Translations under genes and position numbers: made by a program
The notes under the pieces: generated by a model
What the model was told of the DNA's origin: nothing
The model's input: only the letters and a program-made list of their open reading frames with translations
Database searches by the model: none
From: Marinicella pacifica
GTDB lineage: Bacteria; Pseudomonadota; Gammaproteobacteria; Xanthomonadales; Marinicellaceae
Direction: 5' to 3'
Assembly: GCF_014636635.1 (NCBI RefSeq)
Contig: NZ_BMEO01000007.1
Coordinates: 72,760 to 110,850 of the forward strand
Length of the DNA: 38,091 nucleotides
Shown here: piece by piece, positions 16,303 through 24,668 of the stretch
Position numbering within the stretch: position 1 is the stretch's first letter
Layout: the number at the start of each line of letters is the position of its first letter

Positions 16303-16731
16303 TCATGGTTCAAACCCATCTTTAAAAATCAGCATCTGATTAATCCAGTCTCGAATAAGTGCCTGGTCGGTCAGGTTTAGTGGTGGTGCGTCACGGGGCA
16401 TGCGATTGCCGGAGAGTTGACCATTGCAGTTAATCTTAAAGAACAAGTAGCTCATGCTGACTGTACCGGGTTCAACGCGATTCAATTCGGGAATTTGAAA
16501 ACTCGGTACCGCCACAATATCCTGTGCGCCATGAGTTAAATCCATAAAAGCAATCGGATCCGGTGGGCCGTGACAGGCCGTACAATGGGTGTCAAAAATG
16601 GGCTGAATATCTGTGCTCATTCCCACAGCCGGGGTTTCTGCAATGGTACTTAAATCATCACAACCGCTGAGACCGGCGAACGCTGTATTCACCCCTATTA
16701 TTCCGAATAAAATAAACCAGATTAAAGGCAT
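16303..16731 (-). CDS. Exported mono-heme c-type cytochrome
   Basis: A 142-residue exported protein with a signal peptide (MPLIWFILFGIIGVNTAFA) and one heme site C50-T-A-C-H54 in the context IQPIFDTHCTACHG, as in PSCyt1-like domains. MPRDAPPLNL near residue 112 supplies a likely distal methionine. The protein ends IFKDGFEP, a motif echoed in other exported proteins of this window. Its start shares one base with the DUF1501 stop (TGATG), so it is translationally coupled to the DUF1800-DUF1501 pair and probably acts with it outside the cytoplasm. Confidence 0.82.
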   Translation of the reverse strand: MPLIWFILFGIIGVNTAFAGLSGCDDLSTIAETPAVGMSTDIQPIFDTHCTACHGPPDPIAFMDLTHGAQDIVAVPSFQIPELNRVEPGTVSMSYLFFKINCNGQLSGNRMPRDAPPLNLTDQALIRDWINQMLIFKDGFEP

Positions 16732-18116
16732 CAGACACTATTCATAAAACCCAGGTCATTGGTATTAAATCGACCAATATTGGGCAGGATATCCGGTATC
16801 TGACTGATGTTCACGCCAAACCATTGCGCCAGTGTGGCGGCATATTCATCCACTGCAATGGTCGGAATACAGCGGCCATGGTCGCTCACAGAATCGAGAC
16901 TGCCCGGTTCAATGATTGGCATATCTCCATAAAAATCACCACCATTAACCGCGCCACCCATGACAAGATGACTGGCACCCCAGCCATGATCAGAGCCCTG
17001 ACCATTGGACACCCAGGTGCGGGAGAAATCTGACGCGGTAAATAAAGTCACCTGATCTTCCATACCCAATTCAGCCATGGCCGCTTGGAATGCGCTGAGC
17101 GCACCATCGACATTGCTCATGCCAAGGCCATGATCATAAAGATGATTATCATGGTTATCAAAACCACCCAGACGACAGAAAAAGACCTGACGGTTCATGC
17201 TTAAATCAGACTGCACAGAAATCATGCGTGCCACCATTTCCAGCTGCTCAGATAAGGTGTTCCAGCCATCTTGTTGCGGAAATTGAGTGGTTAACGGAGT
17301 GGCATTGTCTAAGGCGGTCGAAATCACCCCATCCAAATCCAAAGAGCGTCGAAAAATATCGGCATAACCTTGTTTAAACAAATTAGTCTGATGCGCGTCC
17401 ATTAATGCATTGATGGCCGCTAACCGGGCAGGCCCCGCACCCCATTGCACATCGTTTAAACTTAAACTGCCCTGATTGGTCATGTGGTATTGGTTAATCG
17501 CCTCACCCACCTGCAGTTGATTACTGCCCGATAAGGAGATGTTCATGGACAAATCATGACCGTTATTGACCGTATTGTGAAGCAAATCGGCAATCCGACC
17601 GGTCCAGCCGGATAGGGAAGCCTGATCAGCTACCGAGGTTTGCCATTGAATTTGCTGATCGGAATGGGAAAATAAATTAATCGGCACCGGCACCGAGCCG
17701 TTGTTATACTGGTCTTGGTTAATGGGATATGCCAGCGAACCGACATTACTCACCACAGCGACCCTGTTTTGATTAAATAAATTGTGAAGTCCGCTTAAAT
17801 TCGGGTGCAAGCCCCAGTTTCGACCACCGTTATTAGCCGGTGAAATCGGCAATAAAGCGTTTCGATCCAGCGCTAAATCACCGCGCACCTGGGCATAAGC
17901 ATTGTGCTCACTAATGCCCTGTGGCACCACCATATTGGCCGAATCATTACCACCGTCTAAGAACACACAGACCAGGGCTTTATAACCGGTGCCCCGAATG
18001 CCGCTGTTATTTAAAGCCGCCGCCTGAGCCACTTGTAACAAGCCACCGGCAGACAACAAACCACCGGTGGCCAAAGCGGTACACATGGATCGTTTTAAAA
18101 AATCTCTTCTTTTCAT
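16731..18116 (-). CDS. DUF1501 (sulfatase-like) Tat-exported protein
   Basis: A 461-residue protein whose N-terminus MKRRDFLKRSMCTALATGG is a twin-arginine signal. The body matches DUF1501: VFLDGGNDSANMVVP near residue 50, NQDQYNNGSVP and SHSDQQIQWQ, then FDNHDNHLYDHG and a C-terminal GSDHGWGASHLVMGG with metal-binding type His/Asp residues. The family is related to alkaline phosphatase/sulfatase-fold proteins, but substrates are generally unknown. AGGAG lies just upstream of the ATG, in the nine-base gap after the DUF1800 gene, with which it forms a widely conserved pair. Confidence 0.92.
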   Translation of the reverse strand: MKRRDFLKRSMCTALATGGLLSAGGLLQVAQAAALNNSGIRGTGYKALVCVFLDGGNDSANMVVPQGISEHNAYAQVRGDLALDRNALLPISPANNGGRNWGLHPNLSGLHNLFNQNRVAVVSNVGSLAYPINQDQYNNGSVPVPINLFSHSDQQIQWQTSVADQASLSGWTGRIADLLHNTVNNGHDLSMNISLSGSNQLQVGEAINQYHMTNQGSLSLNDVQWGAGPARLAAINALMDAHQTNLFKQGYADIFRRSLDLDGVISTALDNATPLTTQFPQQDGWNTLSEQLEMVARMISVQSDLSMNRQVFFCRLGGFDNHDNHLYDHGLGMSNVDGALSAFQAAMAELGMEDQVTLFTASDFSRTWVSNGQGSDHGWGASHLVMGGAVNGGDFYGDMPIIEPGSLDSVSDHGRCIPTIAVDEYAATLAQWFGVNISQIPDILPNIGRFNTNDLGFMNSV

Positions 18117-18125
18117 GTTATTCTC

Positions 18126-19802
18126 CTACCGCTGCACCACAAAATCAGGTGACAATACCAGAACATAAATTAAGGACGCCAGGCGCGTAATCGCCGACTC
18201 TTGGCTAATGTCATTCAACAAATTCAAACCCGTGGTTCGGGTTTGTGGTGACATCTGCCCGGAAAACAACAGTAAATCCAGATGATCTAACAAAGCCGTC
18301 GGGTTATCAATGAGCAATAATTCCCGTTGTAACTGAAGACGTGGCATATTGTCATTCCAGTGATTGGCCAAATGATGTCCACGGTTAATGGCCTCGTTCA
18401 TTTCATTGGCGACACTGATTACCGTGGTTTCACTGGTGATCTGAAATTCCGGCGACACCAGACCCTGATCACGAATCGGTCCCGGCAGCTGATAACCGGG
18501 TTTAAAAAAGTTAAACACCGAAGGTGAACCCAAGGGCCTTTGCAAATAACCATACTCCGGGTTCCAGTTGCCGTAGCGACCGGTGGGACTGCGCGCTTCA
18601 AAAGCCCTTAAAACATTCAGGTAGCGCAATAAGGGTTCTTTTAATTTACCGTATGCGGGGTCGTTTAAGTGGTTTGAATTGCGGGCTTCATCATCTGTTA
18701 AAATAGCCCGCATAACCGCTGCCAGATCACCCCGAACACCGGCACCATTGTCGGCAAAAACACCCGCCACCCGTTGCACATAAGCCGGTGAGGGGTTACT
18801 GGTGACAAAACGCTGAATCAGTTGTTTGGAAATAAACGGCGGTACATTCGGGTGGTTAAAAATATTGTCCAATGCCGCGGTCAGATCCTGATAAGCCGTT
18901 TGTCCGGCCGGAATCTGAACACCATTGAGCAGGGTTTTGGCATCGGTGTCATGATAGTCTTCAAAGGGTTCCATCGGGGCGTAAGGATCCACAGTCGGCT
19001 CAGTGGGGTTGCACCAGGTCCAATTCCATGCCGGACATCCGGCATAATTCCAGCCGGTAAACACCCGGGCGAAGTTTTCAATGGTGCTCTGATCGTATGT
19101 GGGTATTGGGTTGTCATCCAGGTCCAGGATGGCTGTGCCATCCATATTCAACTGATGTAGACCGATGGAGAATAACTGCAAAATCTCCCGGGCATAATTT
19201 TCATCCGGCTGCGTACCCGCTGCCGGATCGGCTTTGGCATTTTTAAACATCCCCAAATAATGCCCCATCATGGTATTCAGCGTAACATCTTCCAGTAAAT
19301 CACGGTAATTGCCAAAAGCGTTCAGTGTCAGCATATCGTAATACTTGGCCAGTCCCATCACCTCATTACCCAAACTGGCGGCATCTGACACCACAAAAAT
19401 TTCAGATAAGGCAAAAGCCATGCGTTGTCTCAGCTGATCAGGTCCTTCGGCAGAATTCAAAAACCAGGATTCCATCCGTGAATTTTGATACAGTGGCTGC
19501 TCGGGATTAGCCAAAATAGCCTGCATACAGGGTTCCTGTAATGTTACCGGTTGATTCATTTGTTCAGTTAACCAGTTATCGACACCCAGGGATTGTAAAC
19601 GACGAATCTCATTTAGCTTCGCACCGTAGGTCGCCTGGTATAACAAACGACTGGCCTCATTTGCATTCAAGACAGGACTGTTCGGGGCAGCCGGGAACAA
19701 ACTTTCAACCCCCGATTTAAAGATGTGGTCAGACGTACAATAAGCCGCTACATTGTGCCCCCAAATCAAACCCAAGACTAAACAAAACAAACGTAAAAAC
19801 AT
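18126..19802 (-). CDS. DUF1800 exported protein
   Basis: A 558-residue protein of the DUF1800 family, function unknown, nearly always beside a DUF1501 gene. A signal peptide (MFLRLFCLVLGLIWGHNVAA) is followed by IFKSGVESLFPAAPN. Family features are ASRLLYQATYGA, the MAFALSEIFVVS stretch, GNYRDLLEDVTLNTMMGHYLG, PDENYAREILQLFSIGLHQL, FARVFTGWNY and FISKQLIQRFVTSNPSP. First gene of a leftward three-gene operon with DUF1501 and the mono-heme cytochrome. Confidence 0.92.
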   Translation of the reverse strand: MFLRLFCLVLGLIWGHNVAAYCTSDHIFKSGVESLFPAAPNSPVLNANEASRLLYQATYGAKLNEIRRLQSLGVDNWLTEQMNQPVTLQEPCMQAILANPEQPLYQNSRMESWFLNSAEGPDQLRQRMAFALSEIFVVSDAASLGNEVMGLAKYYDMLTLNAFGNYRDLLEDVTLNTMMGHYLGMFKNAKADPAAGTQPDENYAREILQLFSIGLHQLNMDGTAILDLDDNPIPTYDQSTIENFARVFTGWNYAGCPAWNWTWCNPTEPTVDPYAPMEPFEDYHDTDAKTLLNGVQIPAGQTAYQDLTAALDNIFNHPNVPPFISKQLIQRFVTSNPSPAYVQRVAGVFADNGAGVRGDLAAVMRAILTDDEARNSNHLNDPAYGKLKEPLLRYLNVLRAFEARSPTGRYGNWNPEYGYLQRPLGSPSVFNFFKPGYQLPGPIRDQGLVSPEFQITSETTVISVANEMNEAINRGHHLANHWNDNMPRLQLQRELLLIDNPTALLDHLDLLLFSGQMSPQTRTTGLNLLNDISQESAITRLASLIYVLVLSPDFVVQR

Positions 19803-19970
19803 AAGCCCTCATGACGCTGGAAAACGAAAACATGATTTATCATAATTTTTATACCGGTTATTTTGTGATTTTTATCGCATTTGGCCCATATTTCTGATTA
19901 ACGGTCAAATCCAGTGATTAAACGGTCATAAATTTGATAACGCACATTCTGTTTTACAGGGCTCCATCAA

Positions 19971-19999
19971 AAAAAAGCGACCATAAGCGCCGCTTTTTT
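19971..19999 (-). terminator. Terminator of the BlaI/M56 operon
   Basis: AAAAAAGCG (19971-19979) and CGCTTTTTT (19991-19999) form a nine-base stem ending in T tracts in both directions. It lies 22 bases beyond the M56 stop. Confidence 0.75.
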
Positions 20000-20020
20000 A
20001 TTACTGCAATTATGTGTTTT

Positions 20021-21241
20021 TTACTCAGCCAAAATGGTAAATCCTAAATTAAAAGCGGGATCATTTTTCGTATCTGCACTTATTTTTATACCGGCAGATT
20101 GATTGGATAAGGTCATTATACTGGGACTGTACAGCGTGGTATTTTGTCTGTTCAATATTTTTGTATCGATCATAAAGTGATCATCATCAGATTGAGACAC
20201 TGAAACCTTTAATTTAACCGTGTATCTGTCCAATTGAACTTCCTGCCATTCATCCTGTTGAACAATGAGTTGCTTTTTTGTGCTTGAAGTCTCACTTAAA
20301 CCCGAAAATTGCTCAGTCACTTCAAAGGCCACCTCGACCACCACCTCATTGTCGCCAGCCTCGGCTTTATCGAGTTTATCCTGATTCGCCAGGCTTACAG
20401 TGGAAAGCAGTGCAATAAAGATAAAACTCAGTGATATTTGCCATTGATTGAATGTTGTCATTATGTTCTCCTTAGATAAATGTTGAATACGTTTAATTTG
20501 GAAATTGTTGTTGTGCAGGATTTCGTTGATTAAAGCGGTTGACCCGGGTTGTTGATGCGCCAATATAATTTTGGCCAATTGTTGCTGATAGCTGTTGTTG
20601 TTAAATTTCTTTTGGCAGGCCTCATCGCATCGCAATTCGATGGATTCACGTAGTTTTTTATTCAGAAAATAAACCACCGGATTAAACCACAATATCCGGT
20701 GAATAAAGCCAATGACTAAGAGCCAATAGACATCACCGTTTTGAATATGTTGGCGTTCATGCGCTAACACGGCGACACGTTCGGCTTGATGGAATAAATC
20801 CGTATTAATCCAGATTTTGGGTTGCCAAAACCCTGTGACGCAAGCACCCACTAAATCATCCACAAGCCATACATTTTTATATTGGCTTATTTGCCCTCGT
20901 TTAACTAAGCACCGATGTTTATGAATGAGTTTAACCACATCAGTGACAAATATTAAAGCACCAAACAACATTAAAATTAAACCCACTTGAATCATTGTTG
21001 GCATCCACAAACTAACAGCTTCATCTGTTTCCAGATAGGGTGCTAAACTTTGAACGGCATAAATTGTTTCATTAACCGCACCAACTTCAACATTAAAGCG
21101 AAATAAGTGAAAAGGGATCAACCAACTCACCATGGCCAGCATTAAAAACAGGAATTTTAAGCGCTCAGGAATCGACATCCATCGGTTAATCGCCATTGCC
21201 CAAAAACTAATCAGGAGGTTAATGAACACATAGCTGATCAT
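20021..21241 (-). CDS. M56-family (BlaR1-like) membrane metallopeptidase
   Basis: A 406-residue protein with about four membrane helices and a zinc-protease core H161-E-R-Q-H165, with a downstream IELRCDEAC segment supplying a further acidic ligand. This is the BlaR1/MecR1-type antirepressor peptidase that cleaves BlaI-like repressors. After a last hydrophobic segment (about 268-284) comes a 120-residue periplasmic-type domain without the penicillin-binding SxxK motif, so the signal sensed is not evidently a beta-lactam. The start overlaps the BlaI stop by four bases (ATGA). A strong internal ribosome site and ATG at 20461 could produce the C-terminal domain separately. Confidence 0.9.
   Translation of the reverse strand: MISYVFINLLISFWAMAINRWMSIPERLKFLFLMLAMVSWLIPFHLFRFNVEVGAVNETIYAVQSLAPYLETDEAVSLWMPTMIQVGLILMLFGALIFVTDVVKLIHKHRCLVKRGQISQYKNVWLVDDLVGACVTGFWQPKIWINTDLFHQAERVAVLAHERQHIQNGDVYWLLVIGFIHRILWFNPVVYFLNKKLRESIELRCDEACQKKFNNNSYQQQLAKIILAHQQPGSTALINEILHNNNFQIKRIQHLSKENIMTTFNQWQISLSFIFIALLSTVSLANQDKLDKAEAGDNEVVVEVAFEVTEQFSGLSETSSTKKQLIVQQDEWQEVQLDRYTVKLKVSVSQSDDDHFMIDTKILNRQNTTLYSPSIMTLSNQSAGIKISADTKNDPAFNLGFTILAE
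20459..20473 (-). promoter_or_regulatory. Internal Shine-Dalgarno and in-frame start inside the M56 gene
   Basis: AAGGAG (20473-20468) stands six bases before ATG (20461-20459), codon 261 of the M56 gene. The product from here would be 146 residues and would begin MTTFNQWQISLSFIFIALLS, ending its hydrophobic run at TVSLANQ, a convincing signal peptide. The same stretch could instead simply be the last membrane helix of the full-length protein. Confidence 0.5.
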
Positions 21242-21606
21242 GATTTTTTATTGCGTTTGATGAGGTTCTCTAAGTATTGAATGTCTTCCTGACTCAATTC
21301 CTCCTGTTCAAATAATTGGTTCATCAGCACTTTTTTATTTCCGGCAAAGAGTTTTTGCAACATGTGTTTCAACATGGGTTTTTGAACTTCTTTGGGCGTC
21401 ACAACGGCCTGGTAATAAATGGTTCGACCATCAACACGGTGGCGTTTAATGACCTTTTTTTGCTCCAACCGGTCAATAATGGTTTTAACCGTTGAATAAG
21501 TGACATCACGATTTTTTGCAATATTGGTATGGACTTGTGGCGATGTGGCTTCACCCTGTTGCCACAGGTATTGCATCACATCCAATTCAAAAGAAGTTAA
21601 TTTCAT
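21238..21606 (-). CDS. BlaI/MecI/CopY-family repressor
   Basis: A 122-residue winged-helix repressor. The family N-terminus (LTSFELDVMQYLWQQGEATS), the recognition region RDVTYSTVKTIIDRLEQKKV and the wing RHRVDGRTIYYQAVV are all present. The C-terminal half carries the dimerisation helices normally cut by the partner M56 protease, encoded next with a four-base overlap. Two inverted copies of the BlaI operator flank its own promoter, so it is very likely autoregulated. Confidence 0.93.
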   Translation of the reverse strand: MKLTSFELDVMQYLWQQGEATSPQVHTNIAKNRDVTYSTVKTIIDRLEQKKVIKRHRVDGRTIYYQAVVTPKEVQKPMLKHMLQKLFAGNKKVLMNQLFEQEELSQEDIQYLENLIKRNKKS

Positions 21607-21613
21607 GTTTCTC

Positions 21614-21661
21614 TACAAATGTCGATATGAGCATTATTGGCCCTATCTCTACATTTGTCAA
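21614..21661 (-). promoter_or_regulatory. blaI promoter with two BlaI operators
   Basis: On the leftward strand TTGACA (21661-21656), a 17-base spacer and AATAAT (21638-21633). Two operator dyads of the TACAnnTGTA type are present as GACAAATGTA (21659-21650, overlapping the -35) and GACATTTGTA (21623-21614, just past the start of transcription). A repressor on either would block the promoter. Confidence 0.85.
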
Positions 21662-21689
21662 GATAAATTTTTGAATTGGATATTTGAGC

Positions 21690-23546
21690 TTAATTCACCA
21701 CCAAGGTATCCACCGCCATCGGTACCGGCTCGGAGCGACCGTAGGTTTGCCAGAGGTTGGTCATAAAGCTGGCGCGGTTTTGATTGGCGGGGCCTTCGGT
21801 CCAGCTCCGATTACACAAAGCATTTTCTGATGGGATATTATTTTCATCGGCGATTTTTTGCAGAAACTCGATATAAGCTTTGCTGGCTACCTGATAATTT
21901 AATCGAGCCGTTAGGGTGATGGGTAAAGCCACCTGATCAATGTTGATCTGATAATCGGTGACATCATAATTAACCACCGCACCGGTTAAATCAGGATCGG
22001 ACGGATAGGTCATACCCACCGGTGCCAGTTCCCGGTCAACTGCCCCGGTAAAACCCAACGGTGGTATGCGGTTATCTTTAGCAATACAATTATTCAATAC
22101 GAAGTGGAACATGGCATCGCCGTCACCATCTTCGGTTTCACAGGTATTGTTTTGTTCATTCCAGATACCTTGCAGCGTCTCATAGACTTTGAGCTGGCTG
22201 TCTTCAGTAAGTACGGCGGTGTTGTTGTCATAAGCCCCGGATTGCCAGAATACATTATTATTGCTGTCACGCGCCTCGATTTGTAACCACATACGCCGAC
22301 CTTCGGGGTAACCAGTGGGTAGCTTATGACCGGTCAGGTTAGTGACCTTAACAGCAATGTCTAACTGCTGAGCCGTTTGTGACGTCACTTCAGTGGTCAC
22401 CAGGGCACTTTTGTTCTGCAACATGTTAAAGGCATAGGAGGTGGTTAAATCCAGTGCGCCTTTACGGTCTAATCCCGATGGATCATTGGCCGCCAGGTCG
22501 TCACCATAAATCGCCTTAATCACCTGTGGAATCCAAGTATTGCCACCGGCAAACTGATGAGTCGGTAAATTCCCGGGGCGGTCATTGCCAAAAGTACAGG
22601 CTCGGGCATCGGCTTCGTTGGTTTCCGGCATATGACAGGTCTGGCAATTTTGGCCTGTTTTTAAAACCGGCTGCCGCGTGATACTCATCGCTTCAAAAGG
22701 GTCTCGGTAAATTAAATCGGCGAAATAAGAATTTTGCCATTCTGAATAGGTGCGCTCAATCGGCATCGCCACATCGGTTTCCTGACCGTTGTGCCAGAAT
22801 TTTCGGGCAATGCTTAATTGGCCGTTTTGCTCAATTTCCGGTGAGGATATATCATGGCAACTACCGCAATATTTTGAAGACGCCAGAAACGATGAATAGA
22901 CCCAGTCATGGGGCGGCGGAAAATGATTGTTGGTGTCGTATTTATAAGGGCCTTTACGACAGGGTTCCCCGGAGAAACTGTTGGCGCAAACTTCATCGTC
23001 CAGCCAGATATCCGCATTTTGTGTGGCTGCCGGCTGTCCCTGTGGTGTATGCGATTCAATCCGATGACAGAATTGACAGGTGACACCGCTGTAATCATTG
23101 TGGTCCGAGGCGGTTTCGGTAAAACTGCCTTGTAAAGCACAGCCTTGTGCGCCATTCACATTGACCAGACCTTTCATTGGCTGAGTGGTCTTAACCACCC
23201 GGCCGCCGTACCAGCCTTCGGGCGTATGACAACGCAAACAAAAATCACCCACACCGGGAATATCATTATTGGCCACATCCAATGCCGCCCAGAATAATGG
23301 ATCACGCATGGCATTGGCTTTCATCGACCCAATCCAGGTATCAACGGGCATATTATAAGGATCACTGCTGCGCTGGCTGCTTTGATGACAGCTTAAACAA
23401 TCAGCGGCACTTCTTAATGGAAAATTCAAACCCGGCTGACTGCCGTGCGGGGTAAAGTCTTGTGCGTGCGTAGTGCTGATTACCCACAATAATAAAAGCG
23501 CAATCGATATTTTCTTACAGCCTGTCGTCATGACCACTAAACTCAT
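21690..23546 (-). CDS. Exported penta-heme c-type cytochrome (cytochrome c554-like)
   Basis: A 618-residue exported protein. The signal peptide is best read from MTTGCKKISIALLLLWVIS (ATG at residue 6), ending THA-Q. Five heme motifs are visible: CLSCH, CLRCH, CQFCH, CGSCH and CQTCH, the last followed by MPETNEADA. The heme half (to about residue 330) resembles the multiheme cytochrome c554-type domain; the rest is a beta-rich domain with LTGHKLPTGYPEGRR, seen in related multiheme proteins. Extra cysteines lie in GCALQG and VCANSFSGEPC. A redox role in the periplasm or on the surface is likely; the electron partner is unknown. It ends 28 bases before the blaI -35. Confidence 0.85.
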   Translation of the reverse strand: MSLVVMTTGCKKISIALLLLWVISTTHAQDFTPHGSQPGLNFPLRSAADCLSCHQSSQRSSDPYNMPVDTWIGSMKANAMRDPLFWAALDVANNDIPGVGDFCLRCHTPEGWYGGRVVKTTQPMKGLVNVNGAQGCALQGSFTETASDHNDYSGVTCQFCHRIESHTPQGQPAATQNADIWLDDEVCANSFSGEPCRKGPYKYDTNNHFPPPHDWVYSSFLASSKYCGSCHDISSPEIEQNGQLSIARKFWHNGQETDVAMPIERTYSEWQNSYFADLIYRDPFEAMSITRQPVLKTGQNCQTCHMPETNEADARACTFGNDRPGNLPTHQFAGGNTWIPQVIKAIYGDDLAANDPSGLDRKGALDLTTSYAFNMLQNKSALVTTEVTSQTAQQLDIAVKVTNLTGHKLPTGYPEGRRMWLQIEARDSNNNVFWQSGAYDNNTAVLTEDSQLKVYETLQGIWNEQNNTCETEDGDGDAMFHFVLNNCIAKDNRIPPLGFTGAVDRELAPVGMTYPSDPDLTGAVVNYDVTDYQINIDQVALPITLTARLNYQVASKAYIEFLQKIADENNIPSENALCNRSWTEGPANQNRASFMTNLWQTYGRSEPVPMAVDTLVVN

Positions 23547-23617
23547 GGATTATTTTTAACAACATTATCAGAATTTGACGGTGTTGTCATTAAATTCACT
23601 TCGCTACCATAGCAGTC

Positions 23618-23652
23618 AGATGTGAAAACATCTTCAGGCGAGTATTGACTCG
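23618..23652 (+). promoter_or_regulatory. Two short hairpins upstream of the ComEA-like gene
   Basis: AGATGT-GAAA-ACATCT (23618-23633, a GNRA-type tetraloop) and CGAGT-ATTG-ACTCG (23639-23652) stand in a row 27 bases before the ATG. They may fold in the 5' leader or be protein sites in the divergent promoter region. Confidence 0.35.
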
Positions 23653-23678
23653 TTATCTACAATCAAAATGAGGAAACA

Positions 23679-23936
23679 ATGATGAACACGTTTAAAACAT
23701 TCTTTTTATTGGTCAGCTTATTTATTTCGACAGCGTTTGCAGCGGTTAATATCAACAAGGCATCTGCCGAGGATATTTCGAAAGAACTTAAAGGCATCGG
23801 CATCGTGAAAGCCACCGCCATTGTGAGTTACCGTGAAAAAAACGGTCCTTTTAAAACCATGGAACAGCTCACGGAAGTCAAAGGCGTGGGTTTAAAAACC
23901 GTGGAAAAAAACCGCAAAAATATCTTGCTGAAATAA
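23679..23936 (+). CDS. ComEA-family helix-hairpin-helix protein
   Basis: An 85-residue exported DNA-binding protein. After a signal peptide (FFLLVSLFISTAFA) comes VNINKASAEDI, then two helix-hairpin-helix turns, LKGIGIVKATAIVSYRE and LTEVKGVGLKTVEKNR. ComEA-type proteins bind double-stranded DNA in the periplasm during natural transformation. AGGA precedes the ATG at a good distance. No other competence genes are adjacent. Divergent from the multiheme cytochrome. Confidence 0.92.
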   Translation: MMNTFKTFFLLVSLFISTAFAAVNINKASAEDISKELKGIGIVKATAIVSYREKNGPFKTMEQLTEVKGVGLKTVEKNRKNILLK

Positions 23937-23964
23937 GCCATTAAAGCGCCACCAGCCCGATGGT

Positions 23965-24327
23965 CTAATCCACCATCGGGTTGGTGGTGATATTATCATC
24001 CTCTTCGCCACTCTTCAGATATTTGATGGTCACTTCACGCGAACGGCGGTTGATTAACTGATTCCGTATTTGTTCATCAGTTAACAAGTCTTCAGCCGAT
24101 TCGGATAAATGGGTAAACACCGCCTGGTAACTGTCCGTGAGGTTATCAATTAAATCAGCGGTCTTGGCAAAGTGTTCTTCAACTTTATGCTGATAATCAT
24201 CTAAGCGCCGCTCCATTTCTTTTACAGAAGTCTGCTTGCCTTTGCGTTGGCTCACCAGATACATACCTGCAATCCCCAAGGCCGTGCCGAGTAATGTGGC
24301 TGACAGTATTAAAATCCACTCAATCAT
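23965..24327 (-). CDS. zapG: ZapG/YhcB-type (DUF1043) membrane protein
   Basis: A 120-residue inner-membrane protein with one N-terminal helix (MIEWILILSATLLGTALGIAGMYL), then a charged coiled-coil and the DUF1043 signature HFAKTADLIDNLTDSYQAVFTHLSESAEDLL. YhcB/ZapG coordinates cell division and envelope growth in E. coli. The last gene of the leftward pmbA-murL-murD2 operon, overlapping the DUF2288 gene by four bases. Confidence 0.88.
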   Translation of the reverse strand: MIEWILILSATLLGTALGIAGMYLVSQRKGKQTSVKEMERRLDDYQHKVEEHFAKTADLIDNLTDSYQAVFTHLSESAEDLLTDEQIRNQLINRRSREVTIKYLKSGEEDDNITTNPMVD

Positions 24328-24668
24328 TGTGTTTTCTCATCATTGTCCTGGTTAATTTCCTGAACAAGTACCCAGGGCATCATGGTCACTGCCTCAAAAC
24401 GGCTGTTATTATCCAACCATTTTTTGGCGTGCTCATCATGGGCTCTGATTACCAGTTTATCATTAATCCACTCTTCAATACAGGCTGTATCATCGGCATG
24501 AACTTTTTCAGCCACATCCACCAGATCCAGTTGCGCATCCACCACCAGAATCACACCTTTGGCAAAAAATTTTTGGACTTCCAGATAGTCAATCGGACCA
24601 CGTTCCTTTAGTAAACGCGATCTGATATCTTCCGGTTCTCTCGGTTGCAGTTTGTTGTTATTCGTCAT
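24324..24668 (-). CDS. DUF2288 protein
   Basis: A 114-residue cytoplasmic protein with the DUF2288 pattern: GPIDYLEVQKFFAKGVILVVDAQLDLVDVA near the N-terminus and WINDKLV, AKKWLDNN and VLVQE further on. Function unknown. It overlaps the Sel1 gene by 11 bases upstream and zapG by four bases downstream. Confidence 0.85.
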   Translation of the reverse strand: MTNNNKLQPREPEDIRSRLLKERGPIDYLEVQKFFAKGVILVVDAQLDLVDVAEKVHADDTACIEEWINDKLVIRAHDEHAKKWLDNNSRFEAVTMMPWVLVQEINQDNDEKTQ

